From positions 53,027,423 to 53,091,422 of the forward strand of contig OX421968.1 of assembly GCA_949128115.1 (NCBI GenBank): 64,000 nucleotides of DNA, written 5' to 3'. Source of the DNA: Anaspis maculata (taxonomy: Eukaryota > Arthropoda > Insecta > Coleoptera > Scraptiidae). The position numbers and the translations under genes are program-made. The notes under the pieces were generated by a model. It was not told the DNA's origin. It saw only the letters and a program-made list of their open reading frames with translations, and ran no database searches. This document shows, piece by piece, positions 35,944 to 47,028 of this stretch; within the stretch, counting starts at the first letter, position 1, and the number at the start of each line of letters is the position of its first letter.

Positions 35944-37715
35944 CCTCCCCTCGAAGATTCAGGTTCGGAGGCACGAGGAAGCTGAACAACTCGTGGTGGC
36001 GGCGTTGGTGATGGTAAGGGTTGCCGGGGTTGTTCTTTGATGGTTCTGTAGGACTTCAAGAATCGAAGAATTGGGTTCTTGAAGAAAATGATTACGACTA
36101 TCACGACAATCATGGCATAGATGATGTGGGTGTGATGACCATAATTGGATGAACGTTTAAGCATCGCTTGGGCCTGGAACCATTTAACTTCATTTTTCAA
36201 CTCGGAGATGTTTTCCAAGTTAACAGGGTTGATATGCGTCTTCTTTTGTGATGGGTGTTGGAATTCTTGAATTTCCATGTCCTCGAAGTCAACGAACAGG
36301 GGTCGACCTAGTTCTTCTTCCACTGATGGGCTTAGTTTTTGGTCGTTGATAAAAATGATACACTGTGGTTGCATGTGTATCAGGTAGGTACCCTGGAGAC
36401 GTTGCATTTCTCGTCTTGAAGGGCAGGTAATTTTGAGGTCGGCGTAGTTTGGTGCAATAAGAAGCCAATACTTGGTGTCCTCTATTTCTTGAATTTGGAG
36501 GTCTTGAATTTCGATGGAGTGTCGGTTGCAATCCGATAATTTTTGGTTTCGGATGATGTTGACTTCGCAGTTGTTCTTGGAGAACTCGATCAGTGCAGTT
36601 TTGCAGAAAAAGACTTCGTTGATCTTTTGGCAGTCCTCGGTTTCGTGGGCGAAACGACTCCCCGATAGTAGTAAATATCTGGTATCGGGTAAAACTAATC
36701 GAAAGGACTGAGATTCACGCCAAATGGGAATCGGGTAGAGTTTATATAGGTCGAACGGTTCATTATGATACGGGGGAATTTTCAGAATAAATACAAGTTT
36801 GTCGTTGTAAATGTATGAATCTACTTCAATTAATTTGGAAATATAGATTAGATTTTTCGGCTTTATTTCAAACGGCAATTGTGGCATTTCCACGGTTGAC
36901 TTCAATTTTGAAAGTGCATTGAAAAGATCGTTGGTGGATATGATGCTGGGATGTAAGACTTTTAATTTTGTAAATGATATAGCCAGCAATAATTGATCTA
37001 GAATTTTTGAGATAGTCTGATACATTAACTGGATTTGATTTAACGTATCAGCAAGATTATGGAGGTGTAATTGTTGAACTACTTCGTCTCTTAGGATTAC
37101 TTCAGCTTCCGTTATTCGTGTTTCTAAAATAACCTCATTCTGATAGAGATCCATTATAGATTTGTTGAATTTTTCAATAATTTCTGTGGAAAGAGAGTAC
37201 TGTTTTTTAATATTTTCTTGGAGTGAATTTTGATTTTCGGCTAGTTCCTGAATCATACTCTCGAAGTGAATTCCGTCTTCATCATCCAAATTTCCTGTAA
37301 TACTTTTAAAAACTGAACCAAGTGCATTTATCAATCCGCGTTTTTTCCTGTTCAAATTTGGGTTCTCTCTAACTGTTGTCTTGTTGGGTAGAATTTCAAA
37401 GATACTTTCCTGAATGGCGTTTTTTGTATTGTTTATAACTTTCAAATAATTTCCTATTTCCATTGAGTACGTCAAGTTGTTGAGTTGTTGTGTCTGTCGG
37501 GTCGAGGTTGAATCTTGTGTAATTATTCGTGTGAGAGAATTAAGGTTTCTATTGAGTTTTTCAAAGCGGTTGACCAAAATGGATATGTCATAATAGTAGA
37601 GTAATTTATGGGAATATTGCTGGATTTTTGCAGTACCTAGGTGTACCGGGAGGAGTCCTGGATTATTTTTAAGGTTCCGTATCTCTATCGGACTCGTGGT
37701 CGTTATCAATACCAT
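35916..37715 (-). CDS. env: Errantivirus Env (baculovirus F-like fusion protein)
   Basis: A 599-residue frame. Family role: membrane glycoprotein of errantiviruses, related to baculovirus fusion protein F. Seen here: a furin-type site RKKR at residues 123-126, followed by a hydrophobic glycine-rich fusion-peptide region; a predicted membrane anchor near 529-546; and a cytoplasmic tail of about 54 residues, rich in proline and serine. The frame overlaps the end of pol by 47 nt. The last residues are encoded by the polypurine tract and the 3' LTR. The ATG at 37715 is probably not the true start: the frame is open upstream to a splice acceptor at 37732-37733, and the leader exon would supply the start. 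No stop or frameshift is visible. Confidence 0.9.
   Translation of the reverse strand: MVLITTTSPIEIRNLKNNPGLLPVHLGTAKIQQYSHKLLYYYDISILVNRFEKLNRNLNSLTRIITQDSTSTRQTQQLNNLTYSMEIGNYLKVINNTKNAIQESIFEILPNKTTVRENPNLNRKKRGLINALGSVFKSITGNLDDEDGIHFESMIQELAENQNSLQENIKKQYSLSTEIIEKFNKSIMDLYQNEVILETRITEAEVILRDEVVQQLHLHNLADTLNQIQLMYQTISKILDQLLLAISFTKLKVLHPSIISTNDLFNALSKLKSTVEMPQLPFEIKPKNLIYISKLIEVDSYIYNDKLVFILKIPPYHNEPFDLYKLYPIPIWRESQSFRLVLPDTRYLLLSGSRFAHETEDCQKINEVFFCKTALIEFSKNNCEVNIIRNQKLSDCNRHSIEIQDLQIQEIEDTKYWLLIAPNYADLKITCPSRREMQRLQGTYLIHMQPQCIIFINDQKLSPSVEEELGRPLFVDFEDMEIQEFQHPSQKKTHINPVNLENISELKNEVKWFQAQAMLKRSSNYGHHTHIIYAMIVVIVVIIFFKNPILRFLKSYRTIKEQPRQPLPSPTPPPRVVQLPRASEPESSRGGVTSMPLPH
35944..35953 (-). 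promoter_or_regulatory. Polypurine tract
   Basis: CGAGGGGAGG on the minus strand, immediately before the AGTTAC start of the 3' LTR. It would prime plus-strand synthesis and also encodes part of the Env C terminus. Confidence 0.85.
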
Positions 37716-40700
37716 GAGCAGTAGGGCGAACCTGCAACAATTTATTGATCTTTAATGGTCGCTTAATGTTTCTCATGTGATATTTGCGTTGTTTTGTGGC
37801 AATAACATGTTTGTTCCTATCAACTGCAACGGGTTTTATGGGTGGCCTGAATTTATTTTGGGTTTTGGTCACCCGTCTAGTTTCCTTAGGGTAAATAGCT
37901 TGTTCAGCGTCAAGTTCGATTTGTTCTTTGTCTTTGTTAAGTCTTGATAAGGTTTTAGTTTTATTTTCTTGTAGCCTGTCATTGAGTTCACGGTATAACA
38001 GTTTGGTCTTTTCTTTGTGATTCTGAACATAATTACTAGTCAGTAATTTTTGGCAGTTTATGTCAAAAGGGTCGTCTAATTCTAGGTGGCCAGATACAAT
38101 TTCGATAGGTTTTTTGCCAGTTGAGGTGTGTATAGAATGGTTATAGGCAAGAACTGCGAAAAGAGTTTTAGTCTTCAAATCTTCAGCTGGGAATTGTTCG
38201 TTGAGCAGCCGAATGTGTTCTAACAGTGTACTGTGTAACCTTTCTACCATGCCGTTGGATTGTGGATTTTCAGGAGTGATGAAATGAATTTTTATTTTAT
38301 GTAATTCAAGTAGTTCTTTCAAATTTGTGTTTTTGAACTCTGTGCCGTTATCACAAATTATCATCTTTGGAATTCCAAGGTGTGAAAAGAATTTCAGAAG
38401 GCTCTGAATTATATCGATTGAGTTGTGACTTTGTATCTTATAGATTTGAGCGTATTTCGAGAATGCATCTATGATCGTGAGAAATATTCCCTTATCAATC
38501 GTTATCGTATCGATATGTATCGTCTCGAAAGGTTTAGTTGCTGTGGGTGTTAGGTTGATTCCCAGTTTCAAGGGGTTGCGTTCGTATTTTGTACGTTGGC
38601 AGATATCGCAGGTATTTATGTATGTCTGAATTGAACTTTTCATGTTAGGCCAATAATAAAGACTTTTAATTTTTGCCTCTGTTTCATTTATACCGCGATG
38701 GTTGGTCTTGCTCTCGTGATATTTTCGTAGTACTTCAGGTATTTGGTTTTCCTCTACATCTATCAATTTTCGTTTTGTACAAATGAATTTATAGTGGGGC
38801 CACTTGAATGTTTTCCTCACTGTCTCGCAAAATGAATAGTATGCTTCTGGGGGATCAAAGATCATGTGATAAGTTATTTCGGGTACGATGTATTCCCTTA
38901 TAAAGTCAATGATTTCGGTGTCGAAATTATTTTTATCGATTTGGACAAGTAATCTCTGTCTGTTTGGGAACGGCTTTATAATTTTGGTTCGAGCTGGAGA
39001 GTGATTGACCAGTTCGATTTCAATTTGATTTTGACCTTTATTCAATATATCATCAGATATCGGAATTTCAACAATAGGGTTTTCTTGGTCATTAGAATGC
39101 TGAGTACCGTCATCATTTTCAGGCTCTGGTAATGGGTCGTCAGGTTCTGGTAATGGGTCATCAGGTTCTGGTAATGGGTCATCAGGTTCTGGTAATGGGT
39201 CATCAGGTTCTGGTAATGTGTCATCAGGTTCAGGTACCTGCTGGATGTCGTTTTCGTGGTCGCGATCTATAACAACTGGTTCGGGGGTTTGATCATCGGT
39301 TTCGTCTATAGCTATTGTTGGTACGATTTCGGGCTCGGTTTCGTTAAGAATGTAAATACGTATATTGACGGGAGTGTTCCGAAAGGTGGTTTCGATCATT
39401 TGGGATATTCTTTCCCATTTTAGGCCATCAAGCCCACAAGAAATTTTTGGCATAGCAAGATCTTTAACATTATGTCGTAAACAGAGATCTTTTAAATAGG
39501 TGAGTGATTCTTGCAGATTTTCGTAGGTAGGCTTGTCATGGTAACTAGACTTCGTGATCATATAATAAACGTATCTAGAAGGGAGTTTCAAGCAGGCGAC
39601 TTCTCCAACTTCTTTACGTTGTTTTGTTAGAGTCGATATATGATTAAATCTTGTTCGAAACTGAACTGCGATCCCTTTGTTCATTATAAGGTCTTGAGAA
39701 ATACAGTGAGCAAGGGAGAAATGTTCGGGGGCGTCAAAAAGGTTTCCATTCAAAATTTTGATTTGGTTTGATTTTTCTTTTTGTGACGTCGAAGGCATAC
39801 CGATCTCTGATTGTTCGTCTTTGTTGGCGATTAGAGAGGCTTTTTCTAATTCGTCATTGAATTCTCTGATATAATCATGAATATTCTGAGGTATATTGGT
39901 TTCATTGATATTGATTTCTATGCGAGATAGAGCGTCTGCATTGGAATTCAATTTTCCTTTTTTAAAGATGATTTTATAATCATATTCCTCGAGCTTGAGG
40001 CGCCACCTGACCAGTTTGGAGTTAGGCTCCTTGAGGGAGAATAACCATATCAAGGGTTTGTGATCAGTGATAATATTAAACTTACGCCCAAAGAGATAGG
40101 GCCTAAAGTACTTCACGGCGTACACAATTGCCAGAAGTTCCTTTTCGATCGTGGAGTAGTTTTGTTCCGTATCATTGAGAGTTCGTGATGCAAAGGCCAA
40201 GGGCAGGTCATTACCAATGGGCCCTTGAGACAAAACGGCTCCAATGGCTACGTTGCTCGCATCGGTGGTCAGGTTAAACGTTTTAGAAAAATCAGGATAC
40301 TGAAGGATGGGCTCGTTCATCAATACCTTTTTGCATGTGTCGAAACAAGACAAGAATTCTTCATTATGGGTAATTGTGGCATCTTTTTTCAAACATTTAG
40401 TCAATGGCTTGGTGAGTTTCGAGAAGTCTTTGATGAACTTCCTATAGTAGCCCAAGAGCCCTAGAAATCCTTTTAGCTGCTTTGGCGTTTTTGGGATGGG
40501 AAAATTTTGAATAGCCCTAACCTTTTCTGGATTGGGCTTAATGCCATTGGGTGTGACAACATGACCCAAGTAATTTACTTCTTTTCTTAGGAACTCGGAC
40601 TTGTCCAGTTGAATTTTGAAATTCGCTTGTTCTAATCGTTGAAAAACTTGTTTTAGGTTAACCAAATGGTCCTGAAGTGACACACTAAAGATGATTATGT

Positions 40701-41985
40701 CGTCTAGATAGACTAGACAAAGCTCATTCTGTAACCCGCGTAATATATTCTCTACAACGCGCTGGAAGGTCGCCGGAGCGTTCTTTAACCCAAAGGGCAT
40801 GCGTAGGTACTCATAGTGCCCGTTTTCGACCGTAAATGCGGTCTTTTGAATGTCTTCCGGGGCCATTTCAATTTGGTGGAAACCGGAAGCCAGGTCTAAC
40901 AGGGTGAAGTACTGACAACGTCCCAGTTTGTCTAAAATATCTGAGATGTTTGGCAATGGATACCTGTCGTCGATAGTTTTTTCATTTAACTTCCTGTAGT
41001 CGACAACAATACGCCATTTTTGTCTACCACTGGCGTCAGGTTTCTTTGCCACTATCCAGATCGGTGAACTCCATGGCGAACTGCTGGGTCTTATGATTTT
41101 TTGGTCTAACATCTTTTGAATTTGTGTTTTTACTTCATTTTTATGGACGAAAGGGTATCTGTAAGTTTTTGAATATACTGGCATTTCGTCTGATGCTTTA
41201 ATTTGATGTTTGATCGCATTTGTGAAAGTTAAAGGGGTATCTTCATCATAAAAAATATGAGAAAATTCTTTTACAAGGTTTTCAATGGCAATTTTTTCCT
41301 CAGCATTCATGTGTTCAGTTCGAATTTTGGGTTGATTGCATTGTTTGTGTTCAAAGTTATGGAAATTAGAGTATTCCATTGAGTTTTTCTGAAAATCTTC
41401 AGGAGCAATCGGCTCGGATTCGAGAGGTTCTGCATAAAGCGGTTCAGAAAAGTCGAGGTTGACGGGTTGTTCCGTTTTATTCATAACCGTTACGAAGGCT
41501 TCATGGTTTTTTGCAGTAGTCAAGCACTCTGGGATCTCACAGCCATGTGATGATACATGGGAAATGATGATGTCACCATTGGCGATGGTGGTTCTTACCT
41601 TGACAATTTGTTCGCAACGAGGGATTATTGAACAGGTATTAATTTGTTTTTGGGGAATATTTTGAAAATGAATTTTCAGGTTTCCAAACGGAGTCACCAG
41701 TGTTTGACTATTGAAATCCAGAGTCGCATTTAAAAACTGCAAGTTGTCCAAGCCAATTAATCCTTTGAAGATATTATGGAATTTGAATAATCGAAATTTC
41801 ATAAATTCACCTGGGCGATTAAATATGTAGGGAACTTCCATCCATCCGCTATATTTATGCGCCGAGGTTGAAAACATGTTTGATACAATAAATGGATCGA
41901 ATTGAATGGTGTCTGGGAAAATCTGCTCTGCAATATCCGGATCAACAAAGGATTGACTAGCACCTGTGTCTATCAAAAACTTCAA
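37669..41985 (-). CDS. pol: Errantivirus Pol with inserted macro domain
   Basis: 1438 residues from the first possible start; the natural product continues upstream from the gag frameshift. Domain order: aspartic protease (DTGA at 6-9); RT (about 255-480, YLDD at 426-429); RNase H (about 565-690, acidic residues D575, E616, D641, D684); a linker; a macro domain (741-882); an acidic LPEPDDP repeat (about 918-956); then integrase with an HHCC finger (H1090, H1096, C1126, C1129) and a D,D35E core (D1159, D1212, E1248). All catalytic residues are kept. The usual errantivirus pol has no domain between RNase H and integrase, so the insertion adds roughly 350 residues including flanking linkers. Confidence 0.95.
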   Translation of the reverse strand: MKFLIDTGASQSFVDPDIAEQIFPDTIQFDPFIVSNMFSTSAHKYSGWMEVPYIFNRPGEFMKFRLFKFHNIFKGLIGLDNLQFLNATLDFNSQTLVTPFGNLKIHFQNIPQKQINTCSIIPRCEQIVKVRTTIANGDIIISHVSSHGCEIPECLTTAKNHEAFVTVMNKTEQPVNLDFSEPLYAEPLESEPIAPEDFQKNSMEYSNFHNFEHKQCNQPKIRTEHMNAEEKIAIENLVKEFSHIFYDEDTPLTFTNAIKHQIKASDEMPVYSKTYRYPFVHKNEVKTQIQKMLDQKIIRPSSSPWSSPIWIVAKKPDASGRQKWRIVVDYRKLNEKTIDDRYPLPNISDILDKLGRCQYFTLLDLASGFHQIEMAPEDIQKTAFTVENGHYEYLRMPFGLKNAPATFQRVVENILRGLQNELCLVYLDDIIIFSVSLQDHLVNLKQVFQRLEQANFKIQLDKSEFLRKEVNYLGHVVTPNGIKPNPEKVRAIQNFPIPKTPKQLKGFLGLLGYYRKFIKDFSKLTKPLTKCLKKDATITHNEEFLSCFDTCKKVLMNEPILQYPDFSKTFNLTTDASNVAIGAVLSQGPIGNDLPLAFASRTLNDTEQNYSTIEKELLAIVYAVKYFRPYLFGRKFNIITDHKPLIWLFSLKEPNSKLVRWRLKLEEYDYKIIFKKGKLNSNADALSRIEININETNIPQNIHDYIREFNDELEKASLIANKDEQSEIGMPSTSQKEKSNQIKILNGNLFDAPEHFSLAHCISQDLIMNKGIAVQFRTRFNHISTLTKQRKEVGEVACLKLPSRYVYYMITKSSYHDKPTYENLQESLTYLKDLCLRHNVKDLAMPKISCGLDGLKWERISQMIETTFRNTPVNIRIYILNETEPEIVPTIAIDETDDQTPEPVVIDRDHENDIQQVPEPDDTLPEPDDPLPEPDDPLPEPDDPLPEPDDPLPEPENDDGTQHSNDQENPIVEIPISDDILNKGQNQIEIELVNHSPARTKIIKPFPNRQRLLVQIDKNNFDTEIIDFIREYIVPEITYHMIFDPPEAYYSFCETVRKTFKWPHYKFICTKRKLIDVEENQIPEVLRKYHESKTNHRGINETEAKIKSLYYWPNMKSSIQTYINTCDICQRTKYERNPLKLGINLTPTATKPFETIHIDTITIDKGIFLTIIDAFSKYAQIYKIQSHNSIDIIQSLLKFFSHLGIPKMIICDNGTEFKNTNLKELLELHKIKIHFITPENPQSNGMVERLHSTLLEHIRLLNEQFPAEDLKTKTLFAVLAYNHSIHTSTGKKPIEIVSGHLELDDPFDINCQKLLTSNYVQNHKEKTKLLYRELNDRLQENKTKTLSRLNKDKEQIELDAEQAIYPKETRRVTKTQNKFRPPIKPVAVDRNKHVIATKQRKYHMRNIKRPLKINKLLQVRPTAHGIDNDHESDRDTEP
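37732..37733 (-). promoter_or_regulatory. Putative env splice acceptor
   Basis: TTGTTGCAG on the minus strand ends at 37732. The exon from 37731 is in the env frame and adds a hydrophobic Ala/Leu-rich stretch before the first ATG, as expected for a signal peptide. Confidence 0.65.
39121..39235 (-). repeat. 21-bp tandem repeat in pol
   Basis: About five units of 21 bp, each encoding LPEPDDP or close, lie between the macro domain and integrase. Units are almost identical at DNA level, so the array is recent and probably length-variable. It likely forms a flexible acidic linker. Confidence 0.85.
39340..39765 (-). other. Macro domain (TARG1/OARD1-like ADP-ribosyl hydrolase) inside pol
   Basis: Residues 741-882 of Pol. 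Sequence landmarks match the TARG1/OARD1 (C6orf130) branch of the macro fold in order: GNLFDAP at the start, [47 protein letters not shown]. The Lys of YYMITK (residue 812) and the Asp of CGLD (residue 853) fall at the two positions known to be catalytic in human TARG1 (Lys84, Asp125). Family activity: removal of ADP-ribose from acidic residues and nucleic-acid ends, and deacylation of O-acetyl-ADP-ribose. The role here is unknown. It is in frame and undamaged. Confidence 0.92.
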
Positions 41986-42083
41986 GTCTTTAAAATTTGG
42001 GAAGATAACATACGGTAATTGGTTTGTATGCTCTTCGCTATGATTAAGGGTTACTTGTTCAATTCCGTCGCTGAGGCCGGCAT

Positions 42084-42090
42084 TAAAAAA
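42084..42090 (-). promoter_or_regulatory. -1 ribosomal frameshift site for gag-pol
   Basis: TTTTTTA positioned exactly as U UUU UUA in the gag frame, 12 codons before the gag stop. Pol is in the -1 frame, and that frame is open from this heptamer into the protease. The following GC-rich stretch (ATGCCGGCCTCAGCGACGG) could form the stimulatory structure. Confidence 0.85.
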
Positions 42091-43314
42091 TTTTCGTCCT
42101 CCTCTACATATTGATGATTAGGTCCGTTAGTTGGTCCGTTAGTTTCTGGGATATCTTGAGTTTCGTTATGGTGGAACTGAGAGTTGTAATTATTATTAGG
42201 TCTGTAATTTTGGGTAAAATTCGGTGGTCTCTGTTGGGTTTGCCTGGTACTTATACTCATGGGTACCGGCGGCGTAGATGGTCTGTAATTCGGGTTCGGT
42301 TTGAAAACATTCTGGTCCCTGTTTTGATAATTATTTTGGAAATTATTCGGTCTAAAATTTTGCGGTTTAGGGTTTCTGAAAGATTGTGCATTATTTGTGA
42401 AGAATTTGGGTCTCTGTATTTGCCGCGGCTGTACATTGATTGGCTGAGACGGGAAGTTTTGCTTAAATGTATTTGAGTTTGAACTTTGTGGAGTTTGACC
42501 ACCTGAATTTGAAGATTTCTGGTAATATTTCACATTGTTTTCTTCATTAATGTATTGAAGGGCGGTTTGCAAATCTGGAGGCCTCATGGCCCGAATTCCG
42601 CTTCCAAGGGGTTCTCTCAGACCGGCGAGGAACGTCTTCAGCGCTAACTTATTATACAATTCCTTTTTAATAACTTGACCTTCCGCAGTTGGTTCATGCA
42701 TCGTGACATATGAGCAAAGCAAGTTCAACAATCCCACCACTTTATCATAAAAATGCAGGCTGGTTTCGCTGGATTGTTAACTGAGAACTAAATCCCTTAT
42801 TAAGCATATTTCGTCCCGTAAGTCGCTGAAGTTCCGCGATAAAGTATCGCGAAGGTCGTCCCATGTTTCCACGGATGATATATTTATGGCTATCTTTGCA
42901 TTTCCCGTCAACTTATTCATCAACGATTTTAAAATGAATAAATTTTGAAAACATTGCGGGTTGTTTTGGTCAATAAAGGTATCTATTATGGATGCCGCTG
43001 CAGTCAAGAAATTATTCAATTCGTTGGGGTTGCCATCATAAAGGGGTACGCAGTTCAGGTATTCAGGTTTAAACTGCATCGCAACCCCAACTACTTGCTG
43101 CGGAGGCTGTTGCCCGACTCCTTGAGGAGGATTTTGCGCTGGATTCATTATTATTGAAGTATTGTTACTATTATTAGTTGGAATCAAGTGATTATTGGTT
43201 AAACTTGTATTTATATTGAAAATCTCGGGATCAGGGGGGTCGATATTTAGTTGTTGGATTCTTTCGATTAATCCTTCGATTTCAGACATAAACTGTATAT
43301 CAGAAAAATCGCTC

Positions 43315-43316
43315 AC
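43315..43316 (-). promoter_or_regulatory. Putative env splice donor
   Basis: TAGG followed by GTGAGC matches the donor consensus. It follows a short leader ORF starting at ATG 43343-43345 and precedes the gag ATG. 29 nt of the leader ORF plus the exon at 37731 keep the env frame. Confidence 0.65.
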
Positions 43317-43528
43317 CCTAGAAATCCGGAGAACTGGAGTTGCATCTGTGTGTAGTCGGTAGCTCTGGGATGTCTCAAAAGGGCCGGTGGTTATTCGATG
43401 TTTGGAATGCCACTAGAGTCCTTTTTTAACTGCGATTCGCGATGAATCGAGAGAGCACAGGTTTACTGGATTAATTGTTGAAACAAACAATTTTCGCGAT
43501 GAAAAATGTCCAGTAATTCTACCTTGAT

Positions 43529-43538
43529 AACTGCGCCA
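43529..43538 (-). promoter_or_regulatory. Primer-binding site, tRNA-Ser-like
   Basis: TGGCGCAGTT directly after the 5' LTR. The first nine bases complement the 3' end of a typical insect tRNA-Ser; the match weakens after that. 17.6- and 297-type errantiviruses are known to use tRNA-Ser. Confidence 0.65.
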
Positions 43539-43728
43539 ATTATATCAATTGGGACCGAACAAACGTTTTTAAAAAATATTTTAATTACTAAAGAACGTAC
43601 ATTTAAGCTTCTACGCGTATATAATAAGAATGAATGCTACTACAAAGCGTTTCTATTATAATAAATCTGGAAGTGCTGATTCTGCAGTGCTGACGTTGCA
43701 CTAGTGCGGCAGTGGCATTGATGTAACT
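43538..43728 (-). repeat. 5' LTR
   Basis: 191 bp, identical to the 3' LTR. Contains a TATATA-like word (TTATTATATACGCG) upstream of the likely transcription start. Confidence 0.95.
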
Positions 43729-43732
43729 TATA

Positions 43733-45980
43733 CAAGCTAACTGGTTCAATTGGCTGTTTAACCGGGAGCGCTTTATCGATCGGGCTGGTTTGGGTTGAGG
43801 TTGGCGACGGCGACAATATAGGTTGGATATGGCTCTCATGCAGGCTCTCTGCGTATGTTGTTATATTGTTATGCAAACTAATGTTTTGGTTAAACCATGA
43901 AAAATAGTGAGAGGAGTATAATACCTAATAGCAAATTATTCGGTTTTCAATGAACCACCGCGATTTTGCGAAAAATCGATAACCGCTACTCGGTTTTCGG
44001 TTCTGAAACAGAAAAACCGTTTCGGTTCGGATCAGTCGTTTGAAAATTGAAAGTGGTCGTAGAGAACGTGTATGAAGTTAGCACCTTTTGAACGAGAAAA
44101 GGCATACGCAGAGTGCAGACAGACATACAGACGCTTGCAATACTCGCATACAAGCACTCCGCACTCCACCTTCATACTTGCATGTGTACTACACACTTGT
44201 CGATATAATAAAATAGCAGAAGGCAAAGCCAAAGAGTAACAAAAGTTCTCTGTGATTAGAAGTATAAGTAGACGGTGCGGAGCTGTGCGGAGCACATGGA
44301 TCCTGTAGAGGGATCACTCACTGAAGAAGGAGGATAAGAACCGGAATAAGCACGAAAAGTGAAAATGATAAGCGTAAACCAGAGCCTCAATGCGGTGACA
44401 GTAGCGGCATCTACCATCGGGGGGTCGCATCACTTCCAACTTTCGATCGACATGTTGTCGCTTGATGCTACCTGTAGTGTAGCTGTATTCTGTGTTCTCG
44501 GTGCTGTGTTCTCTATGCAACAACTCCTACTCCTGTACTATCATCGTCTGGCAGAAGTTGCTTGCCGACTCCTGTGAAATTTATAGTTTTGTACAATGGT
44601 TTGTTCTCCCATTATGTTGGATATGGTATATGGTTATTTTACCTCGTACCTACGTTGGCGTAAACGGAAAACTCACAGCTTGTGACAAGCTCCAAACCTC
44701 TGTACTTCAAGAACAGCTGTTTCTTAACAAGATGTAGGTACTTACTTATTAATAATTATAACTATATTTCTGACCTATTCAATTTCAATAATATTATGAT
44801 TGTGTTATGTGTTTGCTACGTAAACTGAACCGTTGCTTAATCTAGGTCGTTAGGTACCTGTAGCTCTGGGTGATTGGGTGATGAATCATGGGAGTCGATT
44901 TTATTATGGAATAGAGCATGTGCGGTAACAATTAGTTTGAAAGTTAGTCGTTTGAGGGCGTCACCAGTATCGTTGATGGATTTAAAATTTGACATATGTC
45001 AAGTTTGCCGCGTTTGTCTGGATATTTAATTTTTATTTTATTCATTTTTACCCTACAATGATGACCTTAGCCTGAAGTATTTTACAGTCTTTTAATGTCG
45101 ATGATAGAGAAATTTTGGCAGAAACATTACATCCGCTTCGGGCCGCTGGAAGCCGTGGAACCTGGAACTACTGTATGACCTGCGTTGCTTTCAGTAGTAC
45201 CTTCTAATCACATATATTCTCGTACTCGTACTCCAACGTGAAACAATGTGTGCGGTTTCAAGTTTTCTTGTATTTCGTCTGGAATGGGCACGCGAGGCAC
45301 CGGAATGAATTTGAGCGGGAGCGGGCTGCCACCACTTCGAACCACATACTTCTTCGAACATGTCCAAACTCCAAATCGGTTGATCGTCCGAAAGTAGAGT
45401 CGTTTCAAGTACCTAATCCTTACGCATGCTCTTGAACGAATACTCTCTGCATTTGTGTGTTTGGGTTCCGTGCATCAACAGATTGTATTTTGAATATCAA
45501 GGTACCGTTTTTCGTACGTCCGATACCATCATTCGGTGCAAAAAAGAGCTTTTGTACGAGCTTTCACAAAATTCTCCAAATGTTTTGACAACTTGCAAAT
45601 TTGAACACGTTTTGTCGAAAAACTCCTACTGTTTACATTCGTACAAGTGTTCGTATCCTGAATGGAAACCAATTGATTGTTCCATTCCATCAGTGTGTTT
45701 GTTCCGAGTGCTCATATACGAACAGCGTATTAATCGCATTCGAACACCCCAGCACAAAACAATGAATACCCATACCGAAATCCAGTCGCTGAACAACACA
45801 TGTTTGGTTTGGAGATTTTATGATCTTTGTTTTTAGGTAGGTACGTTGATCAGGAGTGCGATTCCAAATTCTGGAGTGCGGTTCGGATTCCGTAGTGACT
45901 GTTTTGATGGGTGCTAGGGTGGAAACAAATCAATATCGTTCCTGTCTGAATAGTGAATACCGACCAACTCTTGACACCCA
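43733..45980. other. No gene recognised
   Basis: 2.2 kb right of the errantivirus. Short frames on both strands resemble nothing known to me. Possibly regulatory or unannotated non-coding DNA. Confidence 0.4.
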
Positions 45981-46107
45981 GGGGCTCTATTCTTGAAACG
46001 GGGAACAGAGTCCACATGTGTAGTTGCTAGGCAAGGGCCATTCATAGCTTTCCTTGCATAGCAACACCGCATGAGAACTTTGTTCCCCGTTTCAAGAATA
46101 AGGCCCC
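45981..46107 (-). mobile_element. 127-bp MITE, copy 3
   Basis: Inverted relative to copies 1 and 2. Same 127-bp length and GGGGC...GCCCC termini, with a few substitutions. Confidence 0.85.
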
Positions 46108-46600
46108 TGATGACTATCCAAGCCTAAGACAGTTATTTCAAGACGCTCTTGCGTTAAATAAATAACTTTGAAGACAACAACTTTGAAAAAGTCTATTTAT
46201 TAATTTTCATCATGGACTTGTTGCAAAGTTCAACTACAAACTATAACTAATAGGAATGAGCATCAGTCCATATACCTACGTGTTGTCTGTCAGCATCAAT
46301 GCAAAGCATTGAAATAACGAGAAACAAACTCGAGCCTAACTCAATTCACATGAAAAGCCCAATTTTTGAATGGATGAGTTTCCAAAATTTCATCACGCTT
46401 CAAGATTAGGCACAAAAATAGAACACTACAATAAAATTACGTAACACAACCATAAAAATCACAAAAGTGTTTTAGTATCCCCGATCAATAACTTTGGCAT
46501 AAATACAACTGGCATTAAAATTATTATCACGAATTTAGTGATCTTAGTGATCTAGGAAATCTCTTATTTTCAGTGCGCGCCAGCAAGAATCAACAGCTCT

Positions 46601-46606
46601 TTTATT
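46601..46606 (-). terminator. Candidate poly(A) signal of MTMR14
   Basis: AATAAA on the minus strand, about 425 nt after the stop codon. Other AT-rich candidates exist further on, near 46190, so this is only the first good match. Confidence 0.4.
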
Positions 46607-47028
46607 CTTCACAGTAACAAAGGAACATAACTATGACACTAGGACTTGATCCTGAAACTGGCCTCAAGAGGAAAGCTGGCTTGTTCTCAGAACAAGCTCT
46701 CAGTCTAAGAATCAATAACATAAGTACTGGTAATAATAATACAATATCAAAAATACAATAAATTTTGAAAGTTTGAACACACACACAAAAAAATAGAGGG
46801 TGCAATAATTTGAGACCATCATTCAACTGCAAATGGCCTTCTACTGAAGAAAGTGTTTAAATAAATGAAGCAATCCAAATAACAAGATCTTGTTTCCATA
46901 ACAACTTTACTATTAAGGCACTCATCAGACTCAAACTTTGAACATTACTAACAATAATTATTTGAACACATTTGTTACATTAACAAGCCCTAGGAGAAAC
47001 AACAATAGAAAACTATATTATATGGTTA

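Larger units (their letters stand above)
42051..43316 (-). pseudogene. gag: Errantivirus gag with one in-frame stop
   Basis: One reading frame of about 421 codons from 43316, interrupted only by UAA at 42777-42779. Both parts (42777-43316 and 42051-42776) are in the same frame. The first ATG is at 43289; the frame before it is open but overlaps the splice donor. The N-terminal half is capsid-like, and the C-terminal half is rich in Asn, Gln and Pro with many basic residues (RPNNFQNNYQNR), consistent with a nucleocapsid lacking CCHC knuckles, as in other errantiviruses. The stop is followed by CAA. It could be a nonsense mutation or a readthrough stop; related copies would decide. Confidence 0.85.
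35753..43728 (-). mobile_element. Errantivirus (insect endogenous retrovirus, Ty3/gypsy) with a macro domain in pol
   Basis: A 7976-bp element on the minus strand with identical 191-bp LTRs, a 4-bp target duplication TATA (35749-35752 and 43729-43732), a tRNA-Ser-like primer site, gag (one internal stop), pol (protease, RT, RNase H, macro, integrase), an F-type env and a polypurine tract abutting the 3' LTR. The LTR termini AGTTAC...TAATT and a TATA target are characteristic of gypsy/17.6/ZAM-type errantiviruses. LTR identity, intact pol and intact env indicate a very recent insertion; the only visible lesion is the UAA in gag. Confidence 0.95.

Noticed and set aside
39042..39224. MTHYQNL repeat protein
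   Set aside because: Alternative-frame translation of the 21-bp repeat in pol.
37669..41985. dUTPase as the extra domain in pol
   Set aside because: The segment between RNase H and integrase lacks dUTPase motifs and follows TARG1-type macro landmarks instead.
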